Source: an uncultured Pseudobutyrivibrio sp. (GTDB taxonomy: Bacteria > Bacillota > Clostridia > Lachnospirales > Lachnospiraceae). Taken from it: a stretch of 40,721 nucleotides of DNA. Position 1 is the stretch's first letter; every line of letters begins with the position of its first letter. Location: the NCBI GenBank assembly GCA_900546435.1, contig URCQ01000022.1:1-40721 (forward strand), written 5' to 3'. The position numbers and the translations under genes are program-made. Under the pieces are notes generated by a model. It worked only from the letters and a program-made list of their open reading frames with translations. It searched no databases and had not been told where the DNA came from. This document shows positions 1-7,919 of this stretch, piece after piece.

Positions 1-10
1 ACGTAGAACG

Positions 11-718
11 ATGGAACAGACAATGATGCAAATCATAGGACATATTCATACCGATTTTCCAACGAAGTTCGGTCTGCCGAGACAGAGCGGACTTGTTGAA
101 GAATTGGTGGGATGTATTGTGTTAGAACCGGAGTTCCGTCGTGCAGAAGCCTTCCGCGGCATTGAGGAATTTTCTTATCTGTGGCTTTTGTGGCAGTTTT
201 CACTGAGCAAAAAAGAAACGTGGTCGGCAACTGTAAAACCACCGCGTCTGGGTGGAAAAAAACGAATGGGTGTTTTTGCAACGAGATCGCCATACCGGCC
301 GAATCCAATTGGATTGTCCTGCGTGAAATTGCTTCACGTGGATTATGAGAGCAAAAATGCGCCGCTTCTTTATGTTGCGGGTGTGGATATGGTAGATGGG
401 ACACCTATTTATGATATAAAGCCATATCTTGCATATGCGGATGCGCATGCAGATGCAAAAGGAGGATTTGCAGACACGGTATTTTCACACGAGTTGCACG
501 TAGAATTTCCAGAAGTGTTGCTGCAAAAATTGCCATTAGAAAAGCAAAAGGCAGCAATCGCTTTTTTAAAGCAGGATCCAAGACCACCATATCACAATCA
601 TGCAAAGCAGGTTTATAAGATTGCCTTTGACCGTTGGGATATTCATTTTACAGTAGAAGGGCTGGTGGCACATGTGTGTGATGTTGTGCTTTTAAACACA
701 CATGATCATCGACCATAG
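11..718 (+). CDS. trmO: tRNA (N6-threonylcarbamoyladenosine37-N6)-methyltransferase TrmO
   Basis: TrmO/YaeB-family enzyme, which uses S-adenosylmethionine to methylate N6 of t6A37 in tRNAs that read ACY codons. Family hallmarks are visible: the N-terminal IGHIHTDFPTKFGLPRQSG block, the RSPYRPNPIGLS motif near residue 100, and the late DPRPPYHN motif. At 235 residues it is full length for the family. The start is uncertain: the frame is open to the window edge, and ATGs occur at 11, 23 and 26. The homologous block begins right after the ATG at 26, and none of the three has a clear Shine-Dalgarno site. The downstream MATE frame begins just after it, so the two may be co-transcribed. Confidence 0.88.
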   Translation: MEQTMMQIIGHIHTDFPTKFGLPRQSGLVEELVGCIVLEPEFRRAEAFRGIEEFSYLWLLWQFSLSKKETWSATVKPPRLGGKKRMGVFATRSPYRPNPIGLSCVKLLHVDYESKNAPLLYVAGVDMVDGTPIYDIKPYLAYADAHADAKGGFADTVFSHELHVEFPEVLLQKLPLEKQKAAIAFLKQDPRPPYHNHAKQVYKIAFDRWDIHFTVEGLVAHVCDVVLLNTHDHRP

Positions 719-773
719 TTTTACATTATATAAAGAGAAAGGCGCAAAACATGTAAGTTTGCGGGGAATAGAG

Positions 774-2159
774 ATGATGAAAGAGAAATGGAACAAAAGC
801 CATCCAAAGGCGGAACAAAAAGTGGAGCGTGCCGTTTTAGGGATGCTTTTTTCTTTGGCATGGCCAACCATTTTAGAAAGTTTACTGGAAACCATTTTGC
901 AATATGTGGATACGGCAATGGTTGGACGCCTGGGAGCGCAGGCGACGGCGACCGTTTCTTTGACGGCAACGTATACCTGGCTGATTCAAAGTGTGATCAC
1001 AGCAGTGGGAATTGGCTTCTTATCCTATATTGCAATAGCTGTAGGAGAGAAAAATCAGAAAAAAATTCAGAGCGCATCGCGTCTGGCAATATGGTTTGCG
1101 GTGATTGTCGGCATGGTTCTTATGGGAATTACGATGTGGATGGCACCGCGTATGCCTGTGTGGATGGGGGCAGACCCAGCCATTCATGCGGATGCATCAC
1201 GCTATTTCATTTTCATCAATTTGCCAATGATATTTCGTGCGGCAACCATTATTTTTGGCTCCGCCATTCGGGCAACCGGTGACACGAAGACACCAATGGT
1301 CGTCAATGTCTGGGTAAATGCTGCAAATATTGTATTAAATTATATTTTTATATATACCTTAGGATATGGCGCAGTAGGTGCCGGTATGGCAACCATGATT
1401 TCGTATACAATTGGCGGCATTTGCATGACCGTTGTTTTCCTGCGCAATCAGACTTTAGGCGTGATATCAGGACGAGAAAAGCAGATAAAAACGCCAGTAA
1501 AACATGTGCTGACGGCAATTCTTGCAATCAGTGTACCCGTTGTAATTACTCGTCTGGCATCCTGTTCCGGCCATGTGGTGTTTACAAGTTTTGTGTCTTC
1601 TATGGATACCATTACCTATGCGGCACATGCGATTGCAATTACGGCGGAGGAAGTCTTTTATATTCCTGGGTATGGTATGATGGCAGCAACATCAACACTG
1701 ATCGGGCATGCCATAGGTGAGAAAAATCGCCAAAAAGAACGTGCGGTAAAAAAGGTTTCCATTGGTCTTATTTTTAGTCTTATGTGTATCAGCGGTTTGC
1801 TTTTGTTTATAGGTGCACATGGCATGATGAGCATTTTTACACAGGATGAAGAGGTAATTGCTATTGGTACAACTTTGCTTCGAATGATTGCATTTACGGA
1901 GCCTGTATTTGGTACATCGGCGGTCATGGAAGGTATATACAATGGTATGGGGCGCACACGTTATCCTCTGGTGGTGGAACTCATCAGCATGTGGGGCGTA
2001 CGTGTGGTAGGTACGTTTGTCTGCATCCGTATTCTAGGACTGGGAATTACATCAGCATGGATGATGATGATTTGTAATAATATATTAAAAGCAGTATTGC
2101 TTGCACTTGGGCTTGTCTGGATGGGAAAAAAAGATACAAAATGTTTGCATAAGGTTTAA
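774..2159 (+). CDS. MATE-family multidrug/cation antiporter (first copy)
   Basis: Polytopic membrane protein of about 461 residues with twelve predicted hydrophobic segments in two similar halves. The N-terminal LAWPTILESLLETILQ and VDTAMVGRLG blocks and the RATGDTKTP loop are typical of MATE exporters, which use Na+ or H+ gradients to export drugs or metabolites. An in-frame ATG at 702 would overlap trmO and add 24 polar residues. I prefer the ATG at 774 because GCGGGGA at 761-767 is a suitable ribosome site. Substrate cannot be predicted. It differs clearly in sequence from the second MATE gene at 2880-4250, so the two are not a recent duplication. Confidence 0.9.
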   Translation: MMKEKWNKSHPKAEQKVERAVLGMLFSLAWPTILESLLETILQYVDTAMVGRLGAQATATVSLTATYTWLIQSVITAVGIGFLSYIAIAVGEKNQKKIQSASRLAIWFAVIVGMVLMGITMWMAPRMPVWMGADPAIHADASRYFIFINLPMIFRAATIIFGSAIRATGDTKTPMVVNVWVNAANIVLNYIFIYTLGYGAVGAGMATMISYTIGGICMTVVFLRNQTLGVISGREKQIKTPVKHVLTAILAISVPVVITRLASCSGHVVFTSFVSSMDTITYAAHAIAITAEEVFYIPGYGMMAATSTLIGHAIGEKNRQKERAVKKVSIGLIFSLMCISGLLLFIGAHGMMSIFTQDEEVIAIGTTLLRMIAFTEPVFGTSAVMEGIYNGMGRTRYPLVVELISMWGVRVVGTFVCIRILGLGITSAWMMMICNNILKAVLLALGLVWMGKKDTKCLHKV

Positions 2160-2181
2160 TTTAGCGAAAAAGAGCCGATAT
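2156..2181 (+). promoter_or_regulatory. Sigma-28 (SigD/FliA)-type promoter
   Basis: GCCGATAT at 2174-2181 is an exact match to the flagellar sigma factor -10 consensus of Gram-positive bacteria. A TAAA-like -35 (TTAA, 2156-2159) lies 14 nt upstream, within the accepted 14-16 nt spacing. It overlaps the stop codon of the MATE gene and would start transcription about 60 nt before the 205-aa gene. No sigma-A promoter is evident in this gap. The -10 match is seen; the motility link is inference. Confidence 0.5.
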
Positions 2182-2245
2182 AGATAATAAGAAAGGTTGA
2201 AATGGAGTTCACCGGTAAAAAAACAGATCAAGGAGGACACAGATT

Positions 2246-2863
2246 ATGAGTTTGAATCCAGTAGGAAACGTAACAGATAGTGTTTACAATCGCTATGGAA
2301 AGGCATCTTCTGCAAAGACTTCTACGAAGGCAGAGGAGACAGCGAAGACAGAAGAAAAAGAAGCTGTTTATGAGAAGTCACAGGCAGAGAGCAAAGCAAC
2401 ATATTCGATTAACAAGATGAGCGCATCCGATCGGGCGGCGCTAGTGCAGCAGTTAAAGCAGGATCAGGAGAACAGACAGCAAAGTCTGATTTCACTGGTT
2501 CATGATATGATGAATGGGCAGGCAAAATCCTATAGTCTTGCAACCGGAGATGATTCCATTTGGAGGTTTTTGTCGAGTGGTAATTTTACGGTAGATGCTG
2601 CAACGAAAGCACAGGCACAGGCAGATATTGCTGAGGATGGTTATTGGGGAATTGCACAGACATCACAGCGTTTGTTTGATTTTGCAAGTGCACTTGCAGG
2701 AGATGATGTAGAAAAGATGCAGAAGATGCAGCAGGCAATGGAAAAAGGATTTAAGCAGGCAACGGCTGCGTGGGGCAAGTCGCTTCCGGAAATCAGCCAA
2801 AAGACATTGGAGGCTGCAAACAAGTTATTTGAGGACTACTACAAATCAAAAGAAGCAGAGTAA
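2246..2863 (+). CDS. Conserved hypothetical protein, possibly motility-associated
   Basis: 205-residue soluble protein with no signal peptide or membrane segment. Residues 1-60 are low-complexity (Lys/Glu/Ala/Thr-rich) and probably disordered. A helical stretch follows (SASDRAALVQQLKQDQENRQQ), then a compact C-terminal domain of about 80 residues containing AEDGYWGIAQTSQRLFDFA and ending in EISQKTLEAANKLFEDYY. I recall similar C-terminal domains in uncharacterised Lachnospiraceae proteins, and it may relate to DUF5610, but I cannot confirm this. The ribosome site AAGGAGG lies just upstream of the ATG. The sigma-28-like promoter at 2156-2181 and the terminator at 2868-2917 suggest a monocistronic gene. 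Function unknown. Confidence 0.85.
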   Translation: MSLNPVGNVTDSVYNRYGKASSAKTSTKAEETAKTEEKEAVYEKSQAESKATYSINKMSASDRAALVQQLKQDQENRQQSLISLVHDMMNGQAKSYSLATGDDSIWRFLSSGNFTVDAATKAQAQADIAEDGYWGIAQTSQRLFDFASALAGDDVEKMQKMQQAMEKGFKQATAAWGKSLPEISQKTLEAANKLFEDYYKSKEAE

Positions 2864-2867
2864 ATGA

Positions 2868-2917
2868 CAGGGGCGTTCCTTAAGAGAAAAGGAACGCCCC
2901 TGTATTAAATTTTTTTT
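2868..2917 (+). terminator. Intrinsic terminator after the 205-aa gene
   Basis: Perfect stem 2868-2881 / 2889-2902 (core CAGGGGCGTTCC with its complement) followed by a T run at 2910-2917. The hairpin also encodes the last residues and stop codon of the convergent MATE gene (stop at 2880-2882). On the minus strand no U tract follows, so it should act mainly on plus-strand transcripts. Confidence 0.88.
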
Positions 2918-4250
2918 GCAGTTTTTTATGAACATGGAAGAAGGCGGGAACGAGAAAGAAATCCGCCATAATCCAAGCAAATGGGCTGGCAAAACACGCA
3001 CCAAGAAATCCAACGCTTGGAACCAGTGCAAAGGCAACAACACTTCGTGCAATCATTTCCATGACACCTGCAATGATGGCAAAGAGCGAAAAGCCCATGC
3101 CTTGAATCAGAAAGCGGAAAATATTGACCAGTGCCAGTGGAAAATAAAAACAACTTTGTATCATAAGAAACAGTTTGGCATCTGCAATAATAGCAGTTTC
3201 ACTGGCTGATAAAAACAGCAAAAGGAGATATTTTCCGGTAAATAAAAGGACGACAAGTGCAATCACAGCATAGGCAAGACCGAGGATAGTGGCGGCTTTT
3301 GCCCCTTCTTTGACACGTCCAAGTTCTTTAGCACCAACATTTTGTCCGCCATAGGTTGCCATAGTAGAACCGAGAGCATCAAATGGGCAGACCATAAACA
3401 TGGACAGACGGCTTGCGGCGGTAATGGCAGCTACAGCATTGGAACCCAGGTTGTTGACAGCAGCCTGTAAGATCACGGAGCCAATGGCAGTGATGGAATA
3501 TTGTAAACCCATAGGTACGCCCATGTGACAGAGTGTGGCAACGCATCTGTTATTCCATGCCCAGTCCCCCGGCTGCATTTTAATGATAGGAAATCTCGCT
3601 TTCATATATAAAAGACAAGCAAGGCCGGAGATAAACTGTGAGATTACCGTGGCATAACCGGCGCCTTCTACGCCCATCCCCATTTTGGCGATAAAAATCA
3701 GATCAAGTACAATGTTGATTCCGGATGCCAGTAAAAGAAAATATACCGGTGTCTTAGAATCTCCCAAAGAACGCATGATACCTGAGGTGATGTTATACAA
3801 ATAAGTAACGGGAATACCTAAAAAGATGGTGAAAATGTAGGCGTATGCCTGATCTATGATGTTATCCGGTGTCTGCATCAGCACGAGAATCTGGCGACAG
3901 AACACGCAGACCAGTGCAGTCATTACAGCGGAAAAAAGCAAACACAGCCATACACTGTTGGCAACATATTTGCGTAGGCTATCGTAATCTCCGGCACCAA
4001 AGCGCTGTGCTACGGGGATGGCAAAACCGCTACATACACCCATACAAAAACCAATGATAAGAAAGTTGATTGCACCGGTGGAACCAACAGCTGCAAGCGC
4101 CTCTACGCCGAGGCATTTTCCTACAATGATTGTATCAACAAGGCTGTAAAACTGTTGAAACAACATGCCTACTAAAAGTGGTAGCGTAAAGCCGAGGATA
4201 AGTGACATAGGTTTTCCGGTGGTTAATTTTTTTGTAGTATCTTTTGCCAT
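2880..4250 (-). CDS. MATE-family multidrug/cation antiporter (second copy)
   Basis: Membrane transporter of about 456 residues in the NorM/DinF-like branch of the MATE family. Diagnostic stretches include LPLLVGMLFQQFYSLVDTII near the N terminus, RSLGDSKTP around residue 165, and a second-half repeat with MVCPFDALGSTMATYGGQN. An upstream ATG at 4268 is possible, but only the ATG at 4250 has a ribosome site (AAAGGG, 9 nt away), so six extra residues were excluded. It is transcribed alone from a good divergent promoter facing nfo. Its 3' end overlaps the terminator hairpin of the convergent 205-aa gene. Substrate unknown. Confidence 0.9.
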   Translation of the reverse strand: MAKDTTKKLTTGKPMSLILGFTLPLLVGMLFQQFYSLVDTIIVGKCLGVEALAAVGSTGAINFLIIGFCMGVCSGFAIPVAQRFGAGDYDSLRKYVANSVWLCLLFSAVMTALVCVFCRQILVLMQTPDNIIDQAYAYIFTIFLGIPVTYLYNITSGIMRSLGDSKTPVYFLLLASGINIVLDLIFIAKMGMGVEGAGYATVISQFISGLACLLYMKARFPIIKMQPGDWAWNNRCVATLCHMGVPMGLQYSITAIGSVILQAAVNNLGSNAVAAITAASRLSMFMVCPFDALGSTMATYGGQNVGAKELGRVKEGAKAATILGLAYAVIALVVLLFTGKYLLLLFLSASETAIIADAKLFLMIQSCFYFPLALVNIFRFLIQGMGFSLFAIIAGVMEMIARSVVAFALVPSVGFLGACFASPFAWIMADFFLVPAFFHVHKKLQKKFNTGAFLFS

Positions 4251-4291
4251 AAAATTTTTCCCTTTCATCTAATTTAAAAAATATCTTAGTT

Positions 4292-4319
4292 ATAATAGCA
4301 CGAAAAAAAAATATGACAA
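4292..4319 (-). promoter_or_regulatory. Sigma-A promoter of the second MATE gene
   Basis: On the minus strand TTGTCA (4314-4319) and TATTAT (4292-4297) are separated by 16 nt, which puts the start about 35 nt before the MATE ATG. Confidence 0.6.
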
Positions 4320-4345
4320 TACTTTCTTAAAAAACTTTATTATTG

Positions 4346-4351
4346 TATAAT
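4346..4351 (+). promoter_or_regulatory. Putative -10 element for nfo
   Basis: A consensus TATAAT lies 72 nt before the nfo start in the AT-rich divergent region. No good -35 is present at 17 nt (TTTCTT), so this is a tentative call. Confidence 0.4.
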
Positions 4352-4422
4352 GTATTTATATTCGTACAACGTAGGAATAATAAAAAATTTATAAAATTGT
4401 ATATAAAATAAGGAGATTTTGT

Positions 4423-5259
4423 ATGATTTATATAGGAAATCATTTGTCGGCGTCAAAAGGATACTTAGCGATGGGGAAAGCAGCCGTTGCACTTGGCGGT
4501 GATACATTTGCTTTTTTTACGCGCAATCCAAGAGGTGGCAAGGCAAAGGATATTGATGAAGCAGATGTAGAAGCCTTTTTAAGCTTTGCGAAGGAACATG
4601 ATTTTGGACCACTTGTGGCACATGCGCCATATACGATGAACCTTTGCTCCGACAAGGAAAATATTCGTGTATTTGCGCGTGATATGTTTGCTGATGATTT
4701 GAAACGTATGGAGTATACACCGGGAAATTATTACAATTTTCACCCGGGCTCGCATGTGGGACAAGGTGTGGATGCCGGAATTGAAATGATCATTTCGGTG
4801 CTGAATGATACGTTGTGGCAGGATATGACCACAACCGTACTGCTGGAGACGATGGCAGGCAAGGGAAGCGAGATTGGCAGAGATTTTGCAGAAATCCGCC
4901 GAATCATAGATGGTGTATCATTGGACGAAAAAGTTGGTGTATGTCTGGATACTTGTCATATCTGGGATGGCGGATATGACATCGTGGGACATTTAGATGA
5001 AGTGCTGGCGGAGTTTGATAAGGTGATCGGCTTGGAACGGCTGCGTGCGATTCATTTAAATGACAGTATGAATGCGTGTGGAAGCCATAAAGATCGTCAC
5101 CAGAAGATTGGCGAAGGATGTATTGGTGCAGAGGGATTACGTGCTGTTGTGACGCATCCTTTGTTACAGGGCAAGCCATTTATTTTGGAAACACCAAATG
5201 ATGATGCGGGGTATGCGGCGGAAATTGCGCAAATCCGTAGTTGGATGAAGGACAACTAG
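4423..5259 (+). CDS. nfo: Endonuclease IV (apurinic/apyrimidinic endonuclease)
   Basis: Zn-dependent AP endonuclease of base-excision repair that cleaves 5' of abasic sites and trims blocked 3' ends. All three metal-site blocks of the xylose-isomerase-like TIM barrel can be read: NFHPGSH near residue 106, LETMAGKG near 146 with CLDTCHIWDGGYD near 175, and HLNDS followed by GSHKDRHQKIGEG near 215-235. The closing FILETPND block is also present. At 278 residues it is the normal length. The ribosome site AAGGAG lies 8 nt before the ATG. It stands as a single gene between a divergent MATE gene and the CorA-like gene. Confidence 0.95.
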   Translation: MIYIGNHLSASKGYLAMGKAAVALGGDTFAFFTRNPRGGKAKDIDEADVEAFLSFAKEHDFGPLVAHAPYTMNLCSDKENIRVFARDMFADDLKRMEYTPGNYYNFHPGSHVGQGVDAGIEMIISVLNDTLWQDMTTTVLLETMAGKGSEIGRDFAEIRRIIDGVSLDEKVGVCLDTCHIWDGGYDIVGHLDEVLAEFDKVIGLERLRAIHLNDSMNACGSHKDRHQKIGEGCIGAEGLRAVVTHPLLQGKPFILETPNDDAGYAAEIAQIRSWMKDN

Positions 5260-5320
5260 AGGAAGAAAAGACAAAAAATACAAATTGACCTGTCATAGCC
5301 TGCATAAAATACAAACAAAC

Positions 5321-5375
5321 AAATACATACTAATCGGTAGAAAACTTGATGGGAGACACTGGTTAGTATGTATTT
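5321..5375 (+). promoter_or_regulatory. Leader hairpin covering the start codon of the CorA-like gene
   Basis: AAATACATACTAA (5321-5333) is the exact reverse complement of 5363-5375. The pairing can extend to 5338/5358 with two G:U pairs. The GGGAG ribosome site (5351-5355) lies in the loop, and the start ATG (5368-5370) sits inside the 3' arm. A T run follows the stem (5373-5378). It could act as a translational switch or as an attenuator. A weak promoter (TTGACC, 5285-5290) lies upstream. It does not look like an M-box or another riboswitch I know. Confidence 0.5.
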
Positions 5376-6255
5376 TTTATTAGAAAAACAAAAAGAGGTT
5401 GCCATTCTTCGAACCTGCGAAGAAAAAGAAGTGAACATTCACTTTTTTTCGCCGGAGGAAATTCATGGATGTATGGTAAAAAAGCAGGGGAATGCATTAC
5501 ATGTGATGATGCAGGTGCCACTGCAGGAAGGGGATCGGATTGGAAAGAAGCAGACAGTACCCCTGCTTGGACAAGGCTATGCCTTCTCAAGGTTTACTTT
5601 TGTGATAAAAGAAGACGGTGTCTGGTTTGCGGACTACGATGGTTATCTGATGCCGTTGATGGAACGTCTGATGTTGGAAAATGGGGAAAAAGCACCGGAG
5701 ATTATGCTGTACCATCTGTTCCAGATGCTGGTGGAAAATGATATACATGTGTTGGATTTTGTGTATAAGCAGCTGACATTACTGGAAGAAGAAATACCAA
5801 AAGATGGTGCACGTTTTTTCCTGCAGAAAATGTATACGATGAAACATAGTATTTACCAGTTGTTTCGCTATTATCATCAGCTGACGGAACTGGCAGATGA
5901 TTTGATGGAGTGGGAAGGTGGGTTTTTAGATGCAGAGCAGATGGAATGTTTTTTACGCTTTTCGACAAGAACAAAGCGATTAGCTGATGATATGGAAATT
6001 ATGCGAGAGTATGCGATGGAGATATGGGAGATCTATCAATCCCAGATATCCATTCGCCAAAACGATATCATGAAAATCCTGACGATAGTGACAACCATTT
6101 TTCTACCCCTGAGTCTGCTGGCAGGCTGGTATGGAATGAATTTTGAATATATGCCCGAGCTGCATTGGAGATATGGTTATGTGGGTGTTATTATTTTAAG
6201 CGTTGGCATTGTGACATTTTTCATGTTTTTGTTTCGAAAAAAGAACTATTGGTAG
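5368..6255 (+). CDS. CorA-family divalent cation transporter
   Basis: 295-residue protein of the CorA (2-TM-GxN) superfamily, pentameric channels for Mg2+ or other divalent cations. It has a long mostly helical cytoplasmic domain, then TM1 (about 232-252) ending in the signature YGMN (residues 252-255), a short acidic loop EYMPELHWRYG, TM2 (about 265-285) and a basic tail RKKNYW. The YGMN signature is decisive; ion preference (Mg2+, Co2+, Zn2+) is not. The start ATG has GGGAGA 11 nt upstream and lies in a hairpin arm. The next in-frame ATG is 35 codons later and would cut into the domain. No partner gene is adjacent. Confidence 0.88.
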   Translation: MYFLLEKQKEVAILRTCEEKEVNIHFFSPEEIHGCMVKKQGNALHVMMQVPLQEGDRIGKKQTVPLLGQGYAFSRFTFVIKEDGVWFADYDGYLMPLMERLMLENGEKAPEIMLYHLFQMLVENDIHVLDFVYKQLTLLEEEIPKDGARFFLQKMYTMKHSIYQLFRYYHQLTELADDLMEWEGGFLDAEQMECFLRFSTRTKRLADDMEIMREYAMEIWEIYQSQISIRQNDIMKILTIVTTIFLPLSLLAGWYGMNFEYMPELHWRYGYVGVIILSVGIVTFFMFLFRKKNYW

Positions 6256-6256
6256 A

Positions 6257-6285
6257 TTGACATTATAAAAACAAAATGATATATT
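6257..6285 (+). promoter_or_regulatory. Sigma-A promoter of the amino-acid ABC operon
   Basis: TTGACA (6257-6262), 17-nt spacer, TATATT (6280-6285): a near-consensus promoter about 50 nt before the solute-binding gene. Confidence 0.75.
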
Positions 6286-6335
6286 ATACATCATAAATGA
6301 ATAATTATTAGTTTTCGAGAGAGGAGAACACAGAT

Positions 6336-7103
6336 ATGAAATTGAAAAAGATCGTTGCAGCAGCTATGGCTTTGACACTTACAGCAGGTTTGTTGGCAGG
6401 CTGCGGAAGCAAGAATAATAATGAAGCAAGTGATAAGAAGGATACATTGATTATGGCAACCAATGCCACCTTCCCACCATATGAGTATGTAGAGGGAAAT
6501 GAATACGCCGGTATTGATGTAGAAGTTGCACAGGCGATTGCAAAAGAACTTGGCATGGAACTGAAAGTGGAAGATGTGGAATTTGGTTCGATTGTCAGCG
6601 GTGTGCAGAGTGGAAAGTTTGACATTGGTATGGCGGGTATTACCGTGACGGAAGACAGAAAGAAGAGTGTTAACTTTAGCAGTCCATATGCAACAGCAAA
6701 ACAGGTGGTTATTGTAAAAGAGGGAAGCGACATTAAGACAGTTGATGATTTGAGTTCTGATACAAAGATTGGTGTGCAGCAGGATACCACAGGTGATATT
6801 TATACCACAGACGATTATGGCGATAGTGCTGTTACCCGTTACAACAAGGGCGCAGATGCTGTACAGGCACTCATGTCCGGCAAGGTAGATTGTGTTGTTA
6901 TTGACAGCGAGCCTGCGAAAGAATTCGTAGAAGCCAACGACGGATTGAAAATCTTAGATACCGAATATGTAGAGGAAGAATATGCAATCTGTGTGGCAAA
7001 AGATAATGATGAACTGTTGAACCAGATCAACGAGGCACTTGACAAGTTGAAGAGCAATGGTACAATTGATGAGATCGTAAATAAATATATTTCGGCAGAA
7101 TAA
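6336..7103 (+). CDS. Polar amino-acid ABC transporter, solute-binding lipoprotein
   Basis: 255-residue lipoprotein that captures an amino acid outside the membrane and delivers it to the permease. It has a basic N terminus, a hydrophobic core and a lipobox LAGC with Cys23 as the lipidated residue. The SBP_bac_3 fold follows: ATNATFPPYEYVEGNEYAGIDVEVAQ binding-loop region, then GMAGITVTEDRKKSVNFS, then IGVQQDTTGD. These match glutamine/arginine/cystine-type family 3 binding proteins; the exact ligand is not predictable. GAGAGGAG precedes the ATG. A terminator follows before the permease gene, a common way to make binding protein in excess over membrane components. Confidence 0.92.
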   Translation: MKLKKIVAAAMALTLTAGLLAGCGSKNNNEASDKKDTLIMATNATFPPYEYVEGNEYAGIDVEVAQAIAKELGMELKVEDVEFGSIVSGVQSGKFDIGMAGITVTEDRKKSVNFSSPYATAKQVVIVKEGSDIKTVDDLSSDTKIGVQQDTTGDIYTTDDYGDSAVTRYNKGADAVQALMSGKVDCVVIDSEPAKEFVEANDGLKILDTEYVEEEYAICVAKDNDELLNQINEALDKLKSNGTIDEIVNKYISAE

Positions 7104-7117
7104 AAGCCAGATGGAGG

Positions 7118-7151
7118 AAGGGTCAGACCTCAGCGTTTGACCCTTTTTTTT
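7118..7151 (+). terminator. Internal terminator between binding protein and permease genes
   Basis: AAGGGTCA (7118-7125) pairs with TGACCCTT (7138-7145), followed by eight Ts (7144-7151). It lies inside an operon and is probably partial. Confidence 0.78.
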
Positions 7152-7184
7152 CAGTGTTATGGTAAATAAGAAAGGAACATACAA

Positions 7185-7919
7185 ATGAGTGATGGATGGA
7201 ATAATTTTGTAACAGATTTCCAATTTGTTTTTATGGAAGACGATCGTTGGAAATCATTGTTTCAGGGACTGGGAAACACGCTGATCATTACTTTCTTTGC
7301 AGTTATGATTGGTATTGCATTAGGATCTGTTGTGGCAACGGTTCGTACAACATATGATAAGAACCATAGTGATATGAAAAAGAGAAATCCGGTTGGTTTT
7401 TATGTGCTTGGCATTGCCAATGTGATTTGTAAAATATATTTGACGGTAATCCGTGGAACACCGGTTGTTGTGCAGCTGATGATAGCGTATTTTATTATTT
7501 TTGCAACATCTAACAATTCAACGGCAGTAGCCATTTTCGCTTTTGGTATCAATTCAGGAGCGTATGTGGCAGAAATTGTACGTGGTGGTATCATGTCGAT
7601 TGATGAAGGTCAGTTTGAAGCAGGCCGTTCCTTAGGATTTAATTATGCGCAGACGATGATTTATATCATTATCCCACAGGTATTTAAGGTTGTGCTTCCT
7701 ACATTATGCAATGAGTTTATTGTGTTATTAAAAGAAACATCCGTTGCCGGCTATGTTGGTATCATGGATTTGACAAAGGCAGGCGATATCATTCGTGGAA
7801 GAACATACTCTGCATTTTTGCCGTTGCTTGGTGTGGCAGTGATTTATCTTGCAATGGTTGTCATTCTGACAACACTGGTAGGATGTCTGGAAAGGAGTTT
7901 GCGTAAGAATGAGCGATAA
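7185..7919 (+). CDS. Polar amino-acid ABC transporter, permease
   Basis: 244-residue HisM/GlnP-type permease. It has a first TM near residues 30-52, a polar loop with DKNHSDMKKRNP, then TMs from about 70 on. The EAA loop EAGRSLGFNYAQTMIYIIIPQ (around residues 146-166), which docks on the ATPase, is well conserved. The subunit forms the membrane channel, likely as a homodimer since only one permease gene is present. The ribosome site AAGGAAC lies 8 nt upstream. The 3' end overlaps the ATPase gene by 11 nt, which implies translational coupling. Confidence 0.92.
   Translation: MSDGWNNFVTDFQFVFMEDDRWKSLFQGLGNTLIITFFAVMIGIALGSVVATVRTTYDKNHSDMKKRNPVGFYVLGIANVICKIYLTVIRGTPVVVQLMIAYFIIFATSNNSTAVAIFAFGINSGAYVAEIVRGGIMSIDEGQFEAGRSLGFNYAQTMIYIIIPQVFKVVLPTLCNEFIVLLKETSVAGYVGIMDLTKAGDIIRGRTYSAFLPLLGVAVIYLAMVVILTTLVGCLERSLRKNER

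Noticed and set aside
774..4250. The two MATE genes as a recent duplication or a heterodimeric pair
   Set aside because: They are convergent, separated by an unrelated gene, and differ through most of their length.
5260..5367. M-box or other known Mg2+ riboswitch before the CorA-like gene
   Set aside because: The leader is about 100 nt at most and lacks the multi-stem architecture and conserved blocks of the M-box; only one simple hairpin is visible.
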